Positions 36,600-47,430 of a stretch of DNA of 64,000 bases are shown piece by piece. The stretch covers positions 186,001 to 250,000 of the forward strand of contig NZ_UTIQ01000199.1 in NCBI RefSeq assembly GCF_900582625.1. The letters are read 5' to 3'. The notes under the pieces are model-generated. The model was not told the DNA's origin, searched no databases, and saw only the letters and a program-made list of their open reading frames with translations. Position 1 is the stretch's first letter. Every line of letters starts with the position of its first letter. The stretch comes from Pseudomonas viridiflava. Its GTDB lineage: Bacteria; Pseudomonadota; Gammaproteobacteria; Pseudomonadales; Pseudomonadaceae. A program made the position numbers and the translations under genes.

Positions 36600-38621
36600 A
36601 TGTCGCACGCCAGCCCGTTGGCCCCCCTCAATCAGGTTGCTGAACGTCAGGCTGCCATCTTGCAATTGGATGACGCCTTGCAGTTGCCGCGCATTGCCAT
36701 TGAGGCGGTGACGCCCGTGGTCGAGGCCGGCCGCTTTGCCGCCAAGGGCATCGCCGGCTCTGCCGTGACGGTGAGCGCGGTGATTTTCACCGATGGCCAC
36801 GACAAGATTGACGCGTCCATCCTCTGGCGCGCCGAGCTGGAAGAAAAATGGCACCGCGTGCCGTTGCAGTCTTTGGGCAACGACCTCTGGCAGGGCGAGT
36901 TCACCCCCAGCCAACCCGGGCGCTATCAATTCGCCGTGCAAGCCTGGTGGGATGTTTACGGCACGTTCGCCTATGAATTGTTGAAGAAGTTTTCCGCCGG
37001 CGTGCCCATTACCCTCGAGTTGCAAGAGGGCGAATTGCTGCTGCGCCGCGCCGCTGAAAACGCTGGCCCCGAACATGCCGAGCTGATGGCCGAGCGCTTG
37101 CGCGCGTTGCAAGACACCCAGTCGGTGGATGAGCGCGTGACGTTTTTTCTGTCCGCCGAAACCACCGAGGCCATGCGCCACACCGAGGCCCATCCGCACC
37201 GTGTGAACAGCCCGGCATATCCGTTGGATGTCGAGCGCAAGCTGGCGGAGTTCGCCAGTTGGTATGAGCTGTTTCCCCGCTCGGTAACCGATGATGAAGA
37301 CCGCCATGGCACCTTTCGCGATGTGATTGAGCGCCTGCCGTATGTGCGCGATATGGGTTTTGATGTGTTGTATTTCCCGCCGATTCATCCCATCGGCAAG
37401 GCGCACCGCAAGGGTCGCAATAATTCTTTGCAAGCCCGCGCCAATGATCCTGGCAGCCCGTATGCCATTGGCAGTAAAGATGGCGGCCACGATGCTATTC
37501 ACCCGCAGCTCGGCAGTTTTGAAGATTTCCGCGCGCTGGTTCAGGCCGCCAAAGAACACGGGCTGGAGATTGCCCTGGATTTCGCGATTCAGTGCTCGCC
37601 CGATCACCCGTGGCTACAAGAGCATCCGGGTTGGTTCAGTTGGCGGCCCGACGGCAGCATTCGTCATGCCGAAAACCCGCCGAAGAAATACGAAGACATC
37701 GTTAACGTCGATTTCTATTCCAAAGACGCCATGCCGGATTTGTGGTTGGCACTGCGCGATGTGGTGAAGGGCTGGGTGGAGCAGGGCGTGACGCTGTTTC
37801 GCGTGGACAACCCGCACACTAAACCTTTGCCGTTTTGGGAATGGCTGATCGCCGATATCCGCGCCACTCACCCTGAGGTGATGTTCCTCGCCGAGGCGTT
37901 TACCCGGCCGGCGATGATGGCGCGCCTGGGCAAGGTGGGTTTTAGCCAGAGCTACACCTATTTCACCTGGCGCAATACCAAGGCCGAGCTGGCGGAGTAT
38001 TTCACCCAGCTGAATCAGGCGCCGTGGCGCGATTGCTACCGGCCGAATTTCTTTGTCAACACGCCGGATATCAACCCGGCCTTTTTGCACAACAACGGCC
38101 GCGCTGGATTTCTGATTCGCGCCGCGTTGGCGACCATGGGTTCCGGGCTTTGGGGTATGTACTCGGGCTTTGAGATCTGTGAGTCGGCCCCGGTGCCGGG
38201 CAAAGAGGAATACCTGGATTCGGAGAAGTACCAGATCCGTCCGCGCAATTATCAGCAGCCGGGCAATATCGTTAGTGAAATCGCCCAGCTCAATCGCATT
38301 CGCCGGCAAAACCCGGCGCTGCAAACCCACCTCGGGCTGCAGATTTACACCTGCTACAACGACAACATTTTGTTGTTTGGCAAACGCACGGCCGACCTCA
38401 GCAATTTCGTGCTGGTGGCCGTCAGCCTCGACCCGCACAACGCTCAGGAAGCCCATTTCGAACTGCCGCTCTGGGAGTTCGGGCTGCCCGACGACGCCAA
38501 TTTGCATGGCGAAGATTTGATGACCGGCCACACCTGGACTTGGTATGGCAAAACCCAATGGATGCGCATTGAGCCGTGGCACCAGCCATTCGGTATCTGG
38601 CGTGTGCGCGTAACCGGCTAA
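36600..38621 (+). CDS. glgE: Alpha-1,4-glucan:maltose-1-phosphate maltosyltransferase
   Basis: This 673-residue GH13 cytosolic enzyme transfers maltosyl units from maltose 1-phosphate onto alpha-1,4-glucan. An N-terminal domain (~35-145) is followed by a helical insert and the (beta/alpha)8 barrel. FPPIHPIGKAHRKG (~259-272) is a GlgE signature, Asp403 in RVDNPH is the nucleophile and Glu432 in LAEAF the acid/base. ATG 36600 has AGAAGGAG 9 bases upstream; the in-frame extension to 36441 overlaps the candidate promoter and is rejected. It is the first gene of a three-gene operon: the TreS-maltokinase fusion supplies maltose 1-phosphate from trehalose and GlgB adds branches. The next gene starts 11 bases after the stop. 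Confidence 0.95.
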   Translation: MSHASPLAPLNQVAERQAAILQLDDALQLPRIAIEAVTPVVEAGRFAAKGIAGSAVTVSAVIFTDGHDKIDASILWRAELEEKWHRVPLQSLGNDLWQGEFTPSQPGRYQFAVQAWWDVYGTFAYELLKKFSAGVPITLELQEGELLLRRAAENAGPEHAELMAERLRALQDTQSVDERVTFFLSAETTEAMRHTEAHPHRVNSPAYPLDVERKLAEFASWYELFPRSVTDDEDRHGTFRDVIERLPYVRDMGFDVLYFPPIHPIGKAHRKGRNNSLQARANDPGSPYAIGSKDGGHDAIHPQLGSFEDFRALVQAAKEHGLEIALDFAIQCSPDHPWLQEHPGWFSWRPDGSIRHAENPPKKYEDIVNVDFYSKDAMPDLWLALRDVVKGWVEQGVTLFRVDNPHTKPLPFWEWLIADIRATHPEVMFLAEAFTRPAMMARLGKVGFSQSYTYFTWRNTKAELAEYFTQLNQAPWRDCYRPNFFVNTPDINPAFLHNNGRAGFLIRAALATMGSGLWGMYSGFEICESAPVPGKEEYLDSEKYQIRPRNYQQPGNIVSEIAQLNRIRRQNPALQTHLGLQIYTCYNDNILLFGKRTADLSNFVLVAVSLDPHNAQEAHFELPLWEFGLPDDANLHGEDLMTGHTWTWYGKTQWMRIEPWHQPFGIWRVRVTG

Positions 38622-38632
38622 GGGAATACGCA

Positions 38633-41600
38633 ATGAGCGACGCAGCGAATAACGAAAAAACTCCAACTGGCAGCAAAGCGCCAGTCGACAGACGCAGTAA
38701 AAAACGCCGGCCTGCCGCCTTTATCAATGACCCGCTCTGGTACAAGGACGCGGTGATTTACCAGGTGCATGTGAAGTCGTATTTCGACTCGAACAACGAC
38801 GGCATCGGTGACTTTCCGGGCTTGATTGCCAAGCTCGATTACATTGCCGATCTGGGCGTGAACACCATCTGGCTGCTGCCGTTTTACCCCTCGCCACGGC
38901 GCGATGATGGTTACGATATTTCCGAATACCGCGATGTGCATCCCGACTACGGGACCATGGCCGACGCCAAGCGTTTTATCGCCGAGGCGCACCGGCGCGG
39001 CATTCGGGTAATCACCGAGTTGGTGATCAACCACACCTCGGACCAACACCCGTGGTTTCAGAAGGCGCGGCGGGCCAAGCCCGGTTCCAAGGCGCGGGAT
39101 TTTTACGTGTGGTCGGACAGCGACCAGAAATTCCCGGAAACGCGGATCATCTTTCTCGACACCGAGAAGTCCAACTGGACCTGGGACCCGGTCGCCGGCC
39201 AGTACTTCTGGCACCGCTTCTATTCCCACCAGCCGGACCTGAATTTCGACAATCCGCAGGTGCTCAAAGAAGTGCTGAGCGTGATGCGCTTTTGGCTCGA
39301 CTTGGGCGTGGATGGTTTGCGCCTGGACGCCATTCCGTACCTGATTGAGCGTGAAGGCACTAACAACGAAAACCTGGCTGAAACCCACGACGTACTGAAG
39401 AAGATTCGCGCGGAGTTGGACGCCACCTACCCGGATCGCATGTTGCTGGCCGAGGCCAATCAGTGGCCGGAAGACACGCAGCTGTATTTCGGGGGAGAGA
39501 ACGGCGGCCCTGGTGACGAGTGCCATATGGCGTTCCACTTCCCGCTGATGCCACGTATGTACATGGCCATCGCCCAGGAAGACCGCTTTCCGATCACCGA
39601 CATCCTGCGCCAGACCCCGGAGATTCCGGACAATTGCCAGTGGGCGATTTTCCTGCGTAACCACGATGAATTGACGCTGGAGATGGTCACCGACGACGAG
39701 CGCGATTACCTGTGGAATTACTACGCCGCCGACCGGCGCGCGCGGATCAATTTGGGTATTCGTCGCCGCCTCGCGCCATTGGTTGAGCGTGATCGTCGGC
39801 GTATCGAGTTACTCAACAGCATGCTGCTGTCGATGCCGGGCACGCCGACGCTGTATTACGGCGACGAAATTGGCATGGGCGACAATATTTTCCTCGGCGA
39901 CCGCGACGGCGTGCGCACGCCGATGCAGTGGTCTATCGACCGCAACGGCGGATTTTCCCGCGCCGACCCAGCCAGCCTGGTGTTGCCGCCGATCATGGAC
40001 CCGCTCTACGGGTTTCAGAGCATCAACGTCGAAACCCAGCAGCGCGACACCCATTCGTTGCTGAACTGGACGCGGCGCATGCTCGCCATTCGTAAACAAC
40101 AGAAAGCCTTCGGGCGCGGCACCCTGAAAATGCTCGCACCGGCCAACCGCCGCATTCTGGCGTACCTGCGTGAGTACACAGGCGTCGACGGCAAGCGCGA
40201 AATTATTCTGTGCGTGGCCAACGTGTCGCGCGCTGCGCAGGCTGCCGAGCTGGAGCTGTCGGCCTACAACGGTATGGTGCCGGTGGAGATGGTCGGCGGT
40301 ACGTCGTTCCCACCAATCGGTCAGCTGAACTACCTGCTGACCCTTCCGCCCTATGGCTTTTATTGGTTCTTGCTTGCTGAAGAAGCACAGATGCCCGCGT
40401 GGCACGTGCCGCCGGTGGACCGTATGCCCGAACTTCCAACGTTGGTTATCAAACGTGACCTCAATGAACTGATGCAGACGCGCTGCAGCACAACTCTGAG
40501 CCGCGAGTCGTTGCCGGCGTACCTGCCCAAACGTCGCTGGTTCTCAGCGTTGGATGATGCCGCCCACGCTGAATACAAGTTGCTGTACGCCGTGCCGTTT
40601 GGCGCGCGCAGCGTGCTCAGCGAAGTGCAAGTGCGCAGCGGCGAGCATGTTGAGCACTATCAATTGCCGCTCAGCTACGTGGCGGAAAACACCGCCGGCA
40701 GCACCGTACCGCAACAGTTGGCACTGGCCCGCTTGCGTCGGGGTCGCGAGGTGGGGCTGTTGACCGACGCCTTCACCCTCGGCGAATTCAGCCAGCAGGT
40801 GGTGCGTTATCTGCGCGAAAGCCAGACGCTCACCTCCGGCGGTTGCGAGCTGCAATTTCTGCCGACTCCGCAGCTGTTGGCGCTGGCCGACAACCCGGAT
40901 GAAGAGATCAATCTCGTATCCGCTGAGCAGTCCAACAGCTCGGCGCTTATCGGCGAAAGCATGGTGCTCAAGCTGGTGCGCCGCGTGATGCCGGGCATTC
41001 ACCCGGAAACCGAAATGGGTGGCTACCTCACTGCCCAGGGCTTTGCCAATATTCCGCAGCTGCTGGGTGAAGTGCGTCGGGTGGATAACGAAGGCGTGCC
41101 GCACACTTTGATGGTGTTGCAGCAATTCCTGAGTAACCAAGGCGATGCCTGGCTGTGGACGCAGAACACCTTGGAACGGGCCATTCGCGACCAGCTTGCG
41201 GCGCCGGCCGTCAACGATGCAGACGAAGGCGTGGCCCCGGCGAGCGTCGAATTGGCGGCGTTTTCGCGCATGCTAGGTCGTCGTTTGGGCGAGATGCACA
41301 GTGTGCTCGCGCAACCCAGCGATAACCCGGACTTCGGTGGCGTGACCAGCACCGAGGACGATGTGAAAGAGTGGTCGCGCAGCATCGGCGCGCAATTGGA
41401 AGAAGCGCTGGATGTGGTCGCCGCGAGCAGCAGCGCCAACGCTGACGCAGTGAAGTGGCTGGCGGCCAATCGCAAAACGCTGCTAACGGCGGTGGGCAAA
41501 CTGGCCAAGCAATGCCTCGGCGGGTTGCGTATTCGCGTTCACGGCGACTTGCACTTGGGTCAGGTGTTGGTGGTGCAGGGCGACGCTTACCTGATCGACT

Positions 41601-42010
41601 TCGAGGGCGAGCCGACCCGCAGCCTGGAAGAGCGCCGCATGCGCCACAGCCCGATGAAAGACGTAGCTGGCATGATCCGCTCGTTCGACTACGCCGCCGC
41701 CATGGCCATCCGCAACACGCAAAGCACCGATGCTTCGCCCGAGGCTGAACAGGTGCGCCGCAACGTCGCGGAAAGCTATCGCACCCAAGCGCGCACGGCG
41801 TTCCAGGAAGCGTATCGCCTGGCTGCCGCCGACCTGCCGCACGCCTGGCATGAGCGCGACGGCGAAGTGGCGGCCATGACGCTGTTTAGTCTGGAAAAAG
41901 CTGCCTACGAAATTCTGTATGAAGCCCGCTACCGTCCCGACTGGCTAAACGTGCCGGTGCAGGGCTTGGTGGAACTGGGGCAAAACCTGTTGGGGAGTGC
42001 TGCACGATGA
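38633..42010 (+). CDS. treS: Trehalose synthase-maltokinase fusion
   Basis: This 1125-residue bifunctional enzyme has an N-terminal GH13 trehalose synthase (residues ~30-590) that interconverts trehalose and maltose, fused to a maltokinase (Pep2-like, ~600-1125) that makes maltose 1-phosphate for GlgE. The barrel has the motif [15 protein letters not shown], nucleophile Asp232 in LRLDAIPYL and an acid/base Glu in LLLAEANQW. The kinase half contains the phosphotransferase-type HGDLHLGQ (His970-Asp972) and the following LIDFEGEP metal motif. ATG 38633 excludes 19 codons read from the glgE end. The stop overlaps glgB by 4 bases (ATGA). Separate genes for these two activities are found in other bacteria; the fusion is common in Pseudomonas. 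Confidence 0.95.
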   Translation: MSDAANNEKTPTGSKAPVDRRSKKRRPAAFINDPLWYKDAVIYQVHVKSYFDSNNDGIGDFPGLIAKLDYIADLGVNTIWLLPFYPSPRRDDGYDISEYRDVHPDYGTMADAKRFIAEAHRRGIRVITELVINHTSDQHPWFQKARRAKPGSKARDFYVWSDSDQKFPETRIIFLDTEKSNWTWDPVAGQYFWHRFYSHQPDLNFDNPQVLKEVLSVMRFWLDLGVDGLRLDAIPYLIEREGTNNENLAETHDVLKKIRAELDATYPDRMLLAEANQWPEDTQLYFGGENGGPGDECHMAFHFPLMPRMYMAIAQEDRFPITDILRQTPEIPDNCQWAIFLRNHDELTLEMVTDDERDYLWNYYAADRRARINLGIRRRLAPLVERDRRRIELLNSMLLSMPGTPTLYYGDEIGMGDNIFLGDRDGVRTPMQWSIDRNGGFSRADPASLVLPPIMDPLYGFQSINVETQQRDTHSLLNWTRRMLAIRKQQKAFGRGTLKMLAPANRRILAYLREYTGVDGKREIILCVANVSRAAQAAELELSAYNGMVPVEMVGGTSFPPIGQLNYLLTLPPYGFYWFLLAEEAQMPAWHVPPVDRMPELPTLVIKRDLNELMQTRCSTTLSRESLPAYLPKRRWFSALDDAAHAEYKLLYAVPFGARSVLSEVQVRSGEHVEHYQLPLSYVAENTAGSTVPQQLALARLRRGREVGLLTDAFTLGEFSQQVVRYLRESQTLTSGGCELQFLPTPQLLALADNPDEEINLVSAEQSNSSALIGESMVLKLVRRVMPGIHPETEMGGYLTAQGFANIPQLLGEVRRVDNEGVPHTLMVLQQFLSNQGDAWLWTQNTLERAIRDQLAAPAVNDADEGVAPASVELAAFSRMLGRRLGEMHSVLAQPSDNPDFGGVTSTEDDVKEWSRSIGAQLEEALDVVAASSSANADAVKWLAANRKTLLTAVGKLAKQCLGGLRIRVHGDLHLGQVLVVQGDAYLIDFEGEPTRSLEERRMRHSPMKDVAGMIRSFDYAAAMAIRNTQSTDASPEAEQVRRNVAESYRTQARTAFQEAYRLAAADLPHAWHERDGEVAAMTLFSLEKAAYEILYEARYRPDWLNVPVQGLVELGQNLLGSAAR

Positions 42011-44202
42011 TTGATTCCAATGTGCTGGCCCCGCGTGGCAGCAGCCTGCCTGACGAGCAAGTGCAGGCGCTGGTACGCGCTGAGCACGCTGATCCGTTTG
42101 CGTTTCTCGGCCCGCATCGCGACGAGCAGGGCCCGATCATTCGCGCTTACCTGCCAGGCGCCTTGGGGGTCGATTTAATCGACGCCAACAGCGGCGAAAA
42201 CCTCGGCGCCATGACCCTGGGTGAAGTGCCGGGCATGTTTACCATCCGCCCGGCCGAACTGTGCCGCTACCGCTTACGCATCCGTTGGGGCGCGGGCGAG
42301 CAAGAGATAGAAGACCCGTATTCGTTCGGCCCGCAGCTCGGCGACATGGACATTTACCTGTTCAATGAAGGCAATCACCGCGATCTTGGCAAAGCCTTTG
42401 GCGCGCAATTGGCCGAGGTGGACGGCATTCCCGGCGTGCGGTTTGCCGTGTGGGCGCCCAATGCGCGGCGTGTTTCGGTGGTCGGTCACTTCAACGGCTG
42501 GGACGGCCGCCGCCATGTGATGCGCGCTCGGCATCCGTCGGGCGTATGGGAAATCTTCATTCCACGCCTTGGTCCGGGCGAGGTGTACAAGTACGAAATT
42601 CTCGGCAGCCACGGCGTGCTGCCGCTCAAGGCCGACCCAATCGCCTTGGCAACCGAGCATCCACCCGCCACCGGTTCGGTGGTGGCGCAGCCGCTGGAGT
42701 TTGTTTGGAACGACCAGCAGTGGATCGAAAACCGCCCGCAGCATCAGGCGCATAACCAACCGCTGTCGATCTACGAGATGCACGTGGGCTCGTGGCGTCA
42801 CGACGACGGCCGCGTGTTGCAGTGGCCGGAGCTGGCCGACCAGCTGATTCCGTACATGCACGAGATGGGCTTCACCCATGTCGAACTGCTGCCAATTATG
42901 GAGCACCCGTTTGGTGGCTCGTGGGGCTACCAACTCCTGTCGCAATTTGCCCCCAGCGCGCGTTACGGCACGCCGGCGCAATTTGCCGCGTTCGTCGACG
43001 CCTGCCATTGCGCCGGCATCGGCGTAATTCTCGACTGGGTGCCTGCGCATTTCCCGACTGACAGCCACGGCCTGGCACGCTTCGACGGTACCGCGCTGTA
43101 TGAATACGCGCACCCGTTCGAGGGCTTTCACCAGGACTGGGACACCTTTATCTACAACCTCGGCCGCAACGAAGTGCATGGCTATATGCTGGCTTCGGCG
43201 CTGCATTGGTTGCGGCTGTACCACATCGACGGCCTGCGCGTGGATGCCGTGGCGTCGATGTTGTATCGCGACTATTCACGCAAACAGGGTGAGTGGATTC
43301 CTAACCGTCACGGCGGCCGCGAAAACCTGGAAGCCATCGACTTCCTTCGTCACCTTAACGACGTGGTGCATACCGAAGTGCCCGGCGCGCTGGTGATTGC
43401 CGAAGAATCCACCGCCTGGCCAGGCGTAAGCCATGACACCCAAGGTGGCGGCCTGGGCTTCGCCTACAAATGGAACATGGGCTGGATGCACGACAGCCTC
43501 AAGTACATCGCCGAAGACCCGATCAACCGTCAGCACCACCACGACCAACTGACGTTCGGGTTGCTGTACGCGTTTACCGAGCAATTTATCCTGCCGATTT
43601 CCCACGACGAAGTGGTGCACGGCAAGCGCTCGCTGCTCGACAAAATGCCCGGCGACCGCTGGCAGAAATTTGCCAACCTGCGCCTGTACCTGAGCTTTAT
43701 GTGGACCCATCCCGGCAAGAAATTGCTGTTCATGGGCTGCGAATTTGGCCAGTGGCGCGAGTGGAGCCACGACCATGAGCTGGACTGGTATTTGCTCCGT
43801 TACGGCGAACACCAAGGCACGCAAAATCTGGTGAAAACCCTTAACCAGCTGTACCGCCAATACCCGGCCATGCACCAACGCGACGGCCGCGCCGAAGGCT
43901 TCCAGTGGCTGATCGGCGACGACGCTGCCAACAGTGTGTACGCCTGGCTGCGCCACGGCGACGACGGCGCGCCGTTACTGGTGGTGCACAACTTCACCCC
44001 CGTACCGCGCGAAAACTACCGCATCGGCGTGCCGCAGGCGGGGGAATGGCAGGTGTTGCTGAACAGCGATGACGAGCAGTTTGCGGGCTCGAACGCAGGG
44101 TCTCGCGGCGGCGTGCATACCGACGACGCGCAAGCACATGGCCAGCCGCAATCGCTGAGCCTCAGCTTGCCGCCGTTGGGGACGTTGGTGTTGAAACCGT
44201 AA
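42007..44202 (+). CDS. glgB: 1,4-alpha-glucan branching enzyme
   Basis: This 731-residue GH13 branching enzyme introduces alpha-1,6 branches into the glucan built by GlgE. It has an N-terminal CBM48-type region ([23 protein letters not shown], ~145-168) followed by the catalytic barrel. The family signature [22 protein letters not shown] segment is at ~295-313, the nucleophile is Asp413 ([10 protein letters not shown]) and the acid/base Glu466 (VIAEES). The GlgB-type C-terminal beta domain is present. It is translationally coupled to treS. A glutamine/serine-rich insert near the C terminus (~695-720) is slightly unusual. Two REP pairs follow the stop. Confidence 0.95.
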   Translation: MIDSNVLAPRGSSLPDEQVQALVRAEHADPFAFLGPHRDEQGPIIRAYLPGALGVDLIDANSGENLGAMTLGEVPGMFTIRPAELCRYRLRIRWGAGEQEIEDPYSFGPQLGDMDIYLFNEGNHRDLGKAFGAQLAEVDGIPGVRFAVWAPNARRVSVVGHFNGWDGRRHVMRARHPSGVWEIFIPRLGPGEVYKYEILGSHGVLPLKADPIALATEHPPATGSVVAQPLEFVWNDQQWIENRPQHQAHNQPLSIYEMHVGSWRHDDGRVLQWPELADQLIPYMHEMGFTHVELLPIMEHPFGGSWGYQLLSQFAPSARYGTPAQFAAFVDACHCAGIGVILDWVPAHFPTDSHGLARFDGTALYEYAHPFEGFHQDWDTFIYNLGRNEVHGYMLASALHWLRLYHIDGLRVDAVASMLYRDYSRKQGEWIPNRHGGRENLEAIDFLRHLNDVVHTEVPGALVIAEESTAWPGVSHDTQGGGLGFAYKWNMGWMHDSLKYIAEDPINRQHHHDQLTFGLLYAFTEQFILPISHDEVVHGKRSLLDKMPGDRWQKFANLRLYLSFMWTHPGKKLLFMGCEFGQWREWSHDHELDWYLLRYGEHQGTQNLVKTLNQLYRQYPAMHQRDGRAEGFQWLIGDDAANSVYAWLRHGDDGAPLLVVHNFTPVPRENYRIGVPQAGEWQVLLNSDDEQFAGSNAGSRGGVHTDDAQAHGQPQSLSLSLPPLGTLVLKP

Positions 44203-44227
44203 ATGCGCGGTGGGCTTTAGTAAAAAT

Positions 44228-44291
44228 CTCGCGGCTGAAGCCGCTCCTACAGGTAACTGCTTACCCTGTGGGAGCGGCTTCAGCCGCGATG
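44228..44291. repeat. REP pair after glgB
   Basis: Inverted REP arms (CTCGCGGCTGAAGCCGCTCC and GGAGCGGCTTCAGCCGCG) with an 18-base middle lie between the convergent glgB and YbhN-like genes. They may form the shared 3' end structure for both transcripts. Confidence 0.93.
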
Positions 44292-44343
44292 CTTTTTCCC
44301 CTGTTGAACGAACGCTTCGGAACAATTCAGCTACGCCTACTGC

Positions 44344-44422
44344 ATCGCGGCTAAAGCGGAGTGCCGCCCAGCCGCTCCCACAGGATCTTCGTTTGTCTGT
44401 GGGAGCGGCTTTAGCCGCGATG
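44344..44422. repeat. REP pair with a 14-base interruption in one arm
   Basis: The left arm reads TCGCGGCTAAAG, then CGGAGTGCCGCCCA, then GCCGCTCCCACAG: 14 extra bases split an otherwise normal REP. The right arm (GGGAGCGGCTTTAGCCGCG) is intact. With the neighbouring pair it fills most of the 230-base gap between the convergent operons. Confidence 0.9.
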
Positions 44423-44432
44423 CTTTTGGGGG

Positions 44433-45410
44433 TTAGTCGTCTTGCGAAGTACGAATGTGCTTGGCGCGCTTTTCCAGCACCAGGTAAACCACCACGGCCA
44501 CGGCCAGTGGGATCAGGAAGTAGATGACCCGGTAGCCAATCAACGCCGCCACAATCGAGCCTTTGTCGACCTGGTGTTGCAGCAGGGCGATGAAGACGGC
44601 TTCCAGTACGCCCAGCCCGGCAGGGATGTGGGTAATCACGCCGGCGATGCTGCTGATGAGCAAGATGCCGAGGATGTCCCAGTAGGAAACTTTATCCGGT
44701 AGCAGGATAAAGATCATCGCCGCCATCAAGCCCCAGTTCAGCGTGCCGAGCACCACTTGGGCGCCGGCCATGCGCAGGCTGGGCAGGGTGATTTCCTGTT
44801 TGCCGAAATGCCAGTTGCGGCGTTTGCTGAATTTGCAGGCGAACAAGTACACCGCCGATGCTGCAAGCAAGGCGAAGCCGATCAGTTGCAGGGTGGATTC
44901 GCCGATTTTCCAATGTTCGGGCAGGTCCACCAGTCGCAGCGAAAAGACCCCGCCTGCAAGCAAAATGTAGCCAAGCCAGTTGGTTAGCAGGCTGATGCTG
45001 ATGACCTTGGTGATGGTCGGCACGTCCAGCCCCAGTCGCGAGTACAGCCGGTAGCGCATGGCGATGCCGCCGACCCAGGAGCTAAGGTTCAGGTTGAACG
45101 CGTAACACACGAACGTCACCGGAATGGTCTGCCGGGCCGGCAGCTTATGTTCCGTGTAGTGGCTGCCGATCAGGTCGAAGCAGCTGTACACCGCGTAACT
45201 CACGGCGCTGGCAAGCAGAGCCAGTAACAGCGTTTTCGCGCTGAAGGCGTGCAGCGCCGTTTTCACTTCCTGCCAGTTGAGGTTTTTCACCAGCAGGTAG
45301 AGCAACACAGGCACCAGGCAAAAGAAGAAAACATTGAGCAGCCGTTTGGCCCAGATTTTCCAGGCGGGTTGCGGCTTTTCCTGCTCGGCAGTGGCGGTAT
45401 TGGCGCTCAT
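44433..45410 (-). CDS. YbhN-like lysylphosphatidylglycerol synthase-type membrane protein
   Basis: This 325-residue polytopic inner-membrane protein has about eight hydrophobic segments. It matches the YbhN / LPG synthase transmembrane family: conserved NLSSWVGGIAMRYRLYSRLG (~120-139) and the HIPAGLGVLEAVF segment (~250-262) before the last spans. There is no C-terminal aminoacyl-transferase domain, so it cannot be a full MprF. The start MSANT at 45410 overlaps the cls stop by 4 bases. It is the last gene of a five-gene minus-strand operon; the P. aeruginosa equivalent is PA2154. A lipid-related role is plausible next to a cardiolipin synthase, but the substrate is not known. Confidence 0.88.
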   Translation of the reverse strand: MSANTATAEQEKPQPAWKIWAKRLLNVFFFCLVPVLLYLLVKNLNWQEVKTALHAFSAKTLLLALLASAVSYAVYSCFDLIGSHYTEHKLPARQTIPVTFVCYAFNLNLSSWVGGIAMRYRLYSRLGLDVPTITKVISISLLTNWLGYILLAGGVFSLRLVDLPEHWKIGESTLQLIGFALLAASAVYLFACKFSKRRNWHFGKQEITLPSLRMAGAQVVLGTLNWGLMAAMIFILLPDKVSYWDILGILLISSIAGVITHIPAGLGVLEAVFIALLQHQVDKGSIVAALIGYRVIYFLIPLAVAVVVYLVLEKRAKHIRTSQDD

Positions 45411-46645
45411 CGGCTTTCCTCCGCCTTTAGGTTCATGTCGCTTTCCGGTTGTTGTTGCAGCGCGACGGCGTCCTTGACCACCAGGGGTTTCAGGCGCGGC
45501 GAATGCGCGGGCAGCCAGCCGGCAATCGCCGGGAAATGCCGCAAGAAGTGGAACGTCAAAAAGATGATCGGCGCGCGCCACCAGTAGCCGCGCATAACGC
45601 GTTCCAGGCTGATGCGTTTGCAACTGGCGTTGGCCAGTTCGGTGAGGTGGTCATGCAATTGCTGGTTGAAGCGGTGGTCGCGAATGATCAGGTTGGCTTC
45701 AAGATTCAGCGATAGGCTCAGCGGGTCGAGGTTGCTGGAGCCGACGGTCGCCCATTCGTGATCCACCAGGGCCACTTTGCCGTGCAACGGCCGCTGGCAG
45801 TATTCGTGAATCACCACGCCGTCACGCAGCAGGTAGTTGTAGAGCAGGCGCGTGCACAGGCGCACCACGGGCATGTCGGGCATGCCTTGCATGATCAGCG
45901 TCACTTTCACCCCGCGCCGGGCTGCATTGCGCAGTTCACGCAGCAGTCGGTAGCCGGGGAAGAAGTAGGCATTGGCGATCACCAGCCGGTAGTTGGCCGA
46001 GCGAATGGCGCTCATGTACGCCTGTTCGATGTCGTCCTGGTATTGCTCGTTGTCGCGCAGGCTCAGCTGCATGCGCACCGTGCCGCGAAAATGATTGGCG
46101 GGCGAGGGCGGTTGTTGCCCAGGGCGCTCGCCACGGCGCCAGGCGAGCAGTTCCAGCGCGGCGCGGTGAACGTCGGTGACAATCGGACCGCGCACTTGCA
46201 CGGCGTAGTCTTGCTTGGCCATGGGGCCGAAGTCGGCGAGGTGGTCGGCGCAGAAGTTGATGCCGCCAATAAACGCGGTTTCGGCATCGACCACGACAAT
46301 CTTGCGGTGCAGCCGGCGGAACAGGTTGGTGCGCATGCCGAGCACACGCGGGCGCGGGTCGAACATGTTCAATTTCACCCCGGCTTCGGTGAGCGCCGCC
46401 ACGTAGGGCTTGCCGATGTCGGCGGTGCCGTAACCATCGACGGTGACTTCCACGTGAACGCCCCGCTTGGCGGCAGCGATCAGCACGTCGCGAAGCTCTT
46501 CGCCGACCTTGTCTTCATAGATGATGAAGGTTTCCAGCAGCACTTCCTTGCGCGCGGCCTGAATGCTGGCAAACACGCGTGGGTAGAATTCCTCGCCATT
46601 AATCAGCAGCTGTACTTCATTCCCTTCACGCCACTCGTACTTCAT
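45407..46645 (-). CDS. clsB: Cardiolipin synthase B-type phospholipase D protein
   Basis: This 412-residue phospholipase-D superfamily protein has two HKD motifs: His113-Lys115-Asp120 (HRKIVVVD) and His288-Lys290-Asp295 (HGKVALVD, followed by GSSNLDPLSLSLN). ClsB-type enzymes condense phospholipids to cardiolipin at the inner membrane. No long N-terminal membrane span is present, unlike ClsA; a hydrophobic stretch near the C terminus (IIFLTFHFLRHFPAIAGW) may anchor it. The start at 46645 overlaps the upstream gene's stop by 4 bases. Linkage to trehalose/glucan genes suggests a membrane-stress role; inference. Confidence 0.88.
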   Translation of the reverse strand: MKYEWREGNEVQLLINGEEFYPRVFASIQAARKEVLLETFIIYEDKVGEELRDVLIAAAKRGVHVEVTVDGYGTADIGKPYVAALTEAGVKLNMFDPRPRVLGMRTNLFRRLHRKIVVVDAETAFIGGINFCADHLADFGPMAKQDYAVQVRGPIVTDVHRAALELLAWRRGERPGQQPPSPANHFRGTVRMQLSLRDNEQYQDDIEQAYMSAIRSANYRLVIANAYFFPGYRLLRELRNAARRGVKVTLIMQGMPDMPVVRLCTRLLYNYLLRDGVVIHEYCQRPLHGKVALVDHEWATVGSSNLDPLSLSLNLEANLIIRDHRFNQQLHDHLTELANASCKRISLERVMRGYWWRAPIIFLTFHFLRHFPAIAGWLPAHSPRLKPLVVKDAVALQQQPESDMNLKAEESR

Positions 46646-47430
46646 AGGCGAACCTCCACGGCTAATGGCGCGTGGTCGGACAAATGCGACCACGGCCTTG
46701 TCGACAACACTTGCGGCTCATGGCTTTGGGCGTTGCGGATATAAATTCGGTCGAGGCACAACAGCGGCCAGCGCGCGGGAAAGCTGCGCGCGGGGGCGCC
46801 GTAGTGCTGCATAAACACTTCCTGCATGCCGGCGTTGGCCAGCACGGAATCGGCGCGCAAGCGCCAGTCGTTAAAGTCGCCGGCAACAATCACCGGCGCG
46901 TCTTTTGGCAGTGCATCGAGCAGCGTGCAGAGCAGTTCCAGCTGCTTCTGACGGTGGCCTTCGCGCAGGCCCAGGTGCACGCAAATGGCGTGCACCTCGC
47001 GGTGTCCTGGCACATCCAGCACGCTGTGCAACAGGCCACGTTGTTCATGCACACCTACGGACACGTCGAGGTTGTCGTGCCGCAGAATCGGGAATTTCGA
47101 CAGCAGCGCATTGCCGTGGTCGCCGTCCGGGTAAACCGCGTTGCGGCCATAGGCAAATTGCGGCCACATGGCGTCGGCGAGAAATTCGTACTGCGGCGTC
47201 GGCGGCCAGTTGCTGTAGCGCTTGGCATGGGTTTGGTGGGTGCCGTGCACTTCCTGCAAGAACACCAGATCGGAATCCATGGTGCGCACCGCTTCGCGCA
47301 GCTCGGGCAAGATGAAACGGCGGTTGAAGAAGGTGAAACCCTTGTGCATGTTCACGGTGAGAATGCGCACGCTGTGCACGGCGGGCCGCAGCTGATTCAC
47401 GGGCAGGGGCACGGAGGTGACGGTGGTCAT
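46642..47430 (-). CDS. Endonuclease/exonuclease/phosphatase (EEP) family protein
   Basis: This 262-residue metal-dependent phosphoesterase of the EEP fold is predicted. Motifs are seen in order: Asn27 in TVNMHKG, Glu60 in VFLQEVHG, GDHGNALLS, the catalytic AGDFNDW (~176-182) and terminal SDHAPLAVEV. ClsB-linked members of this family occur widely and may act on lipid headgroups rather than DNA, but the substrate is not established. There is no signal peptide. Four-base overlaps on both sides couple it to its neighbours, and it corresponds to the P. aeruginosa PA2156 position. Confidence 0.87.
   Translation of the reverse strand: MTTVTSVPLPVNQLRPAVHSVRILTVNMHKGFTFFNRRFILPELREAVRTMDSDLVFLQEVHGTHQTHAKRYSNWPPTPQYEFLADAMWPQFAYGRNAVYPDGDHGNALLSKFPILRHDNLDVSVGVHEQRGLLHSVLDVPGHREVHAICVHLGLREGHRQKQLELLCTLLDALPKDAPVIVAGDFNDWRLRADSVLANAGMQEVFMQHYGAPARSFPARWPLLCLDRIYIRNAQSHEPQVLSTRPWSHLSDHAPLAVEVRL

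Noticed and set aside
45758..46744. 328-residue plus-strand frame over the cardiolipin synthase gene
   Set aside because: Mirror of the HKD protein; no domain and no ribosome site.
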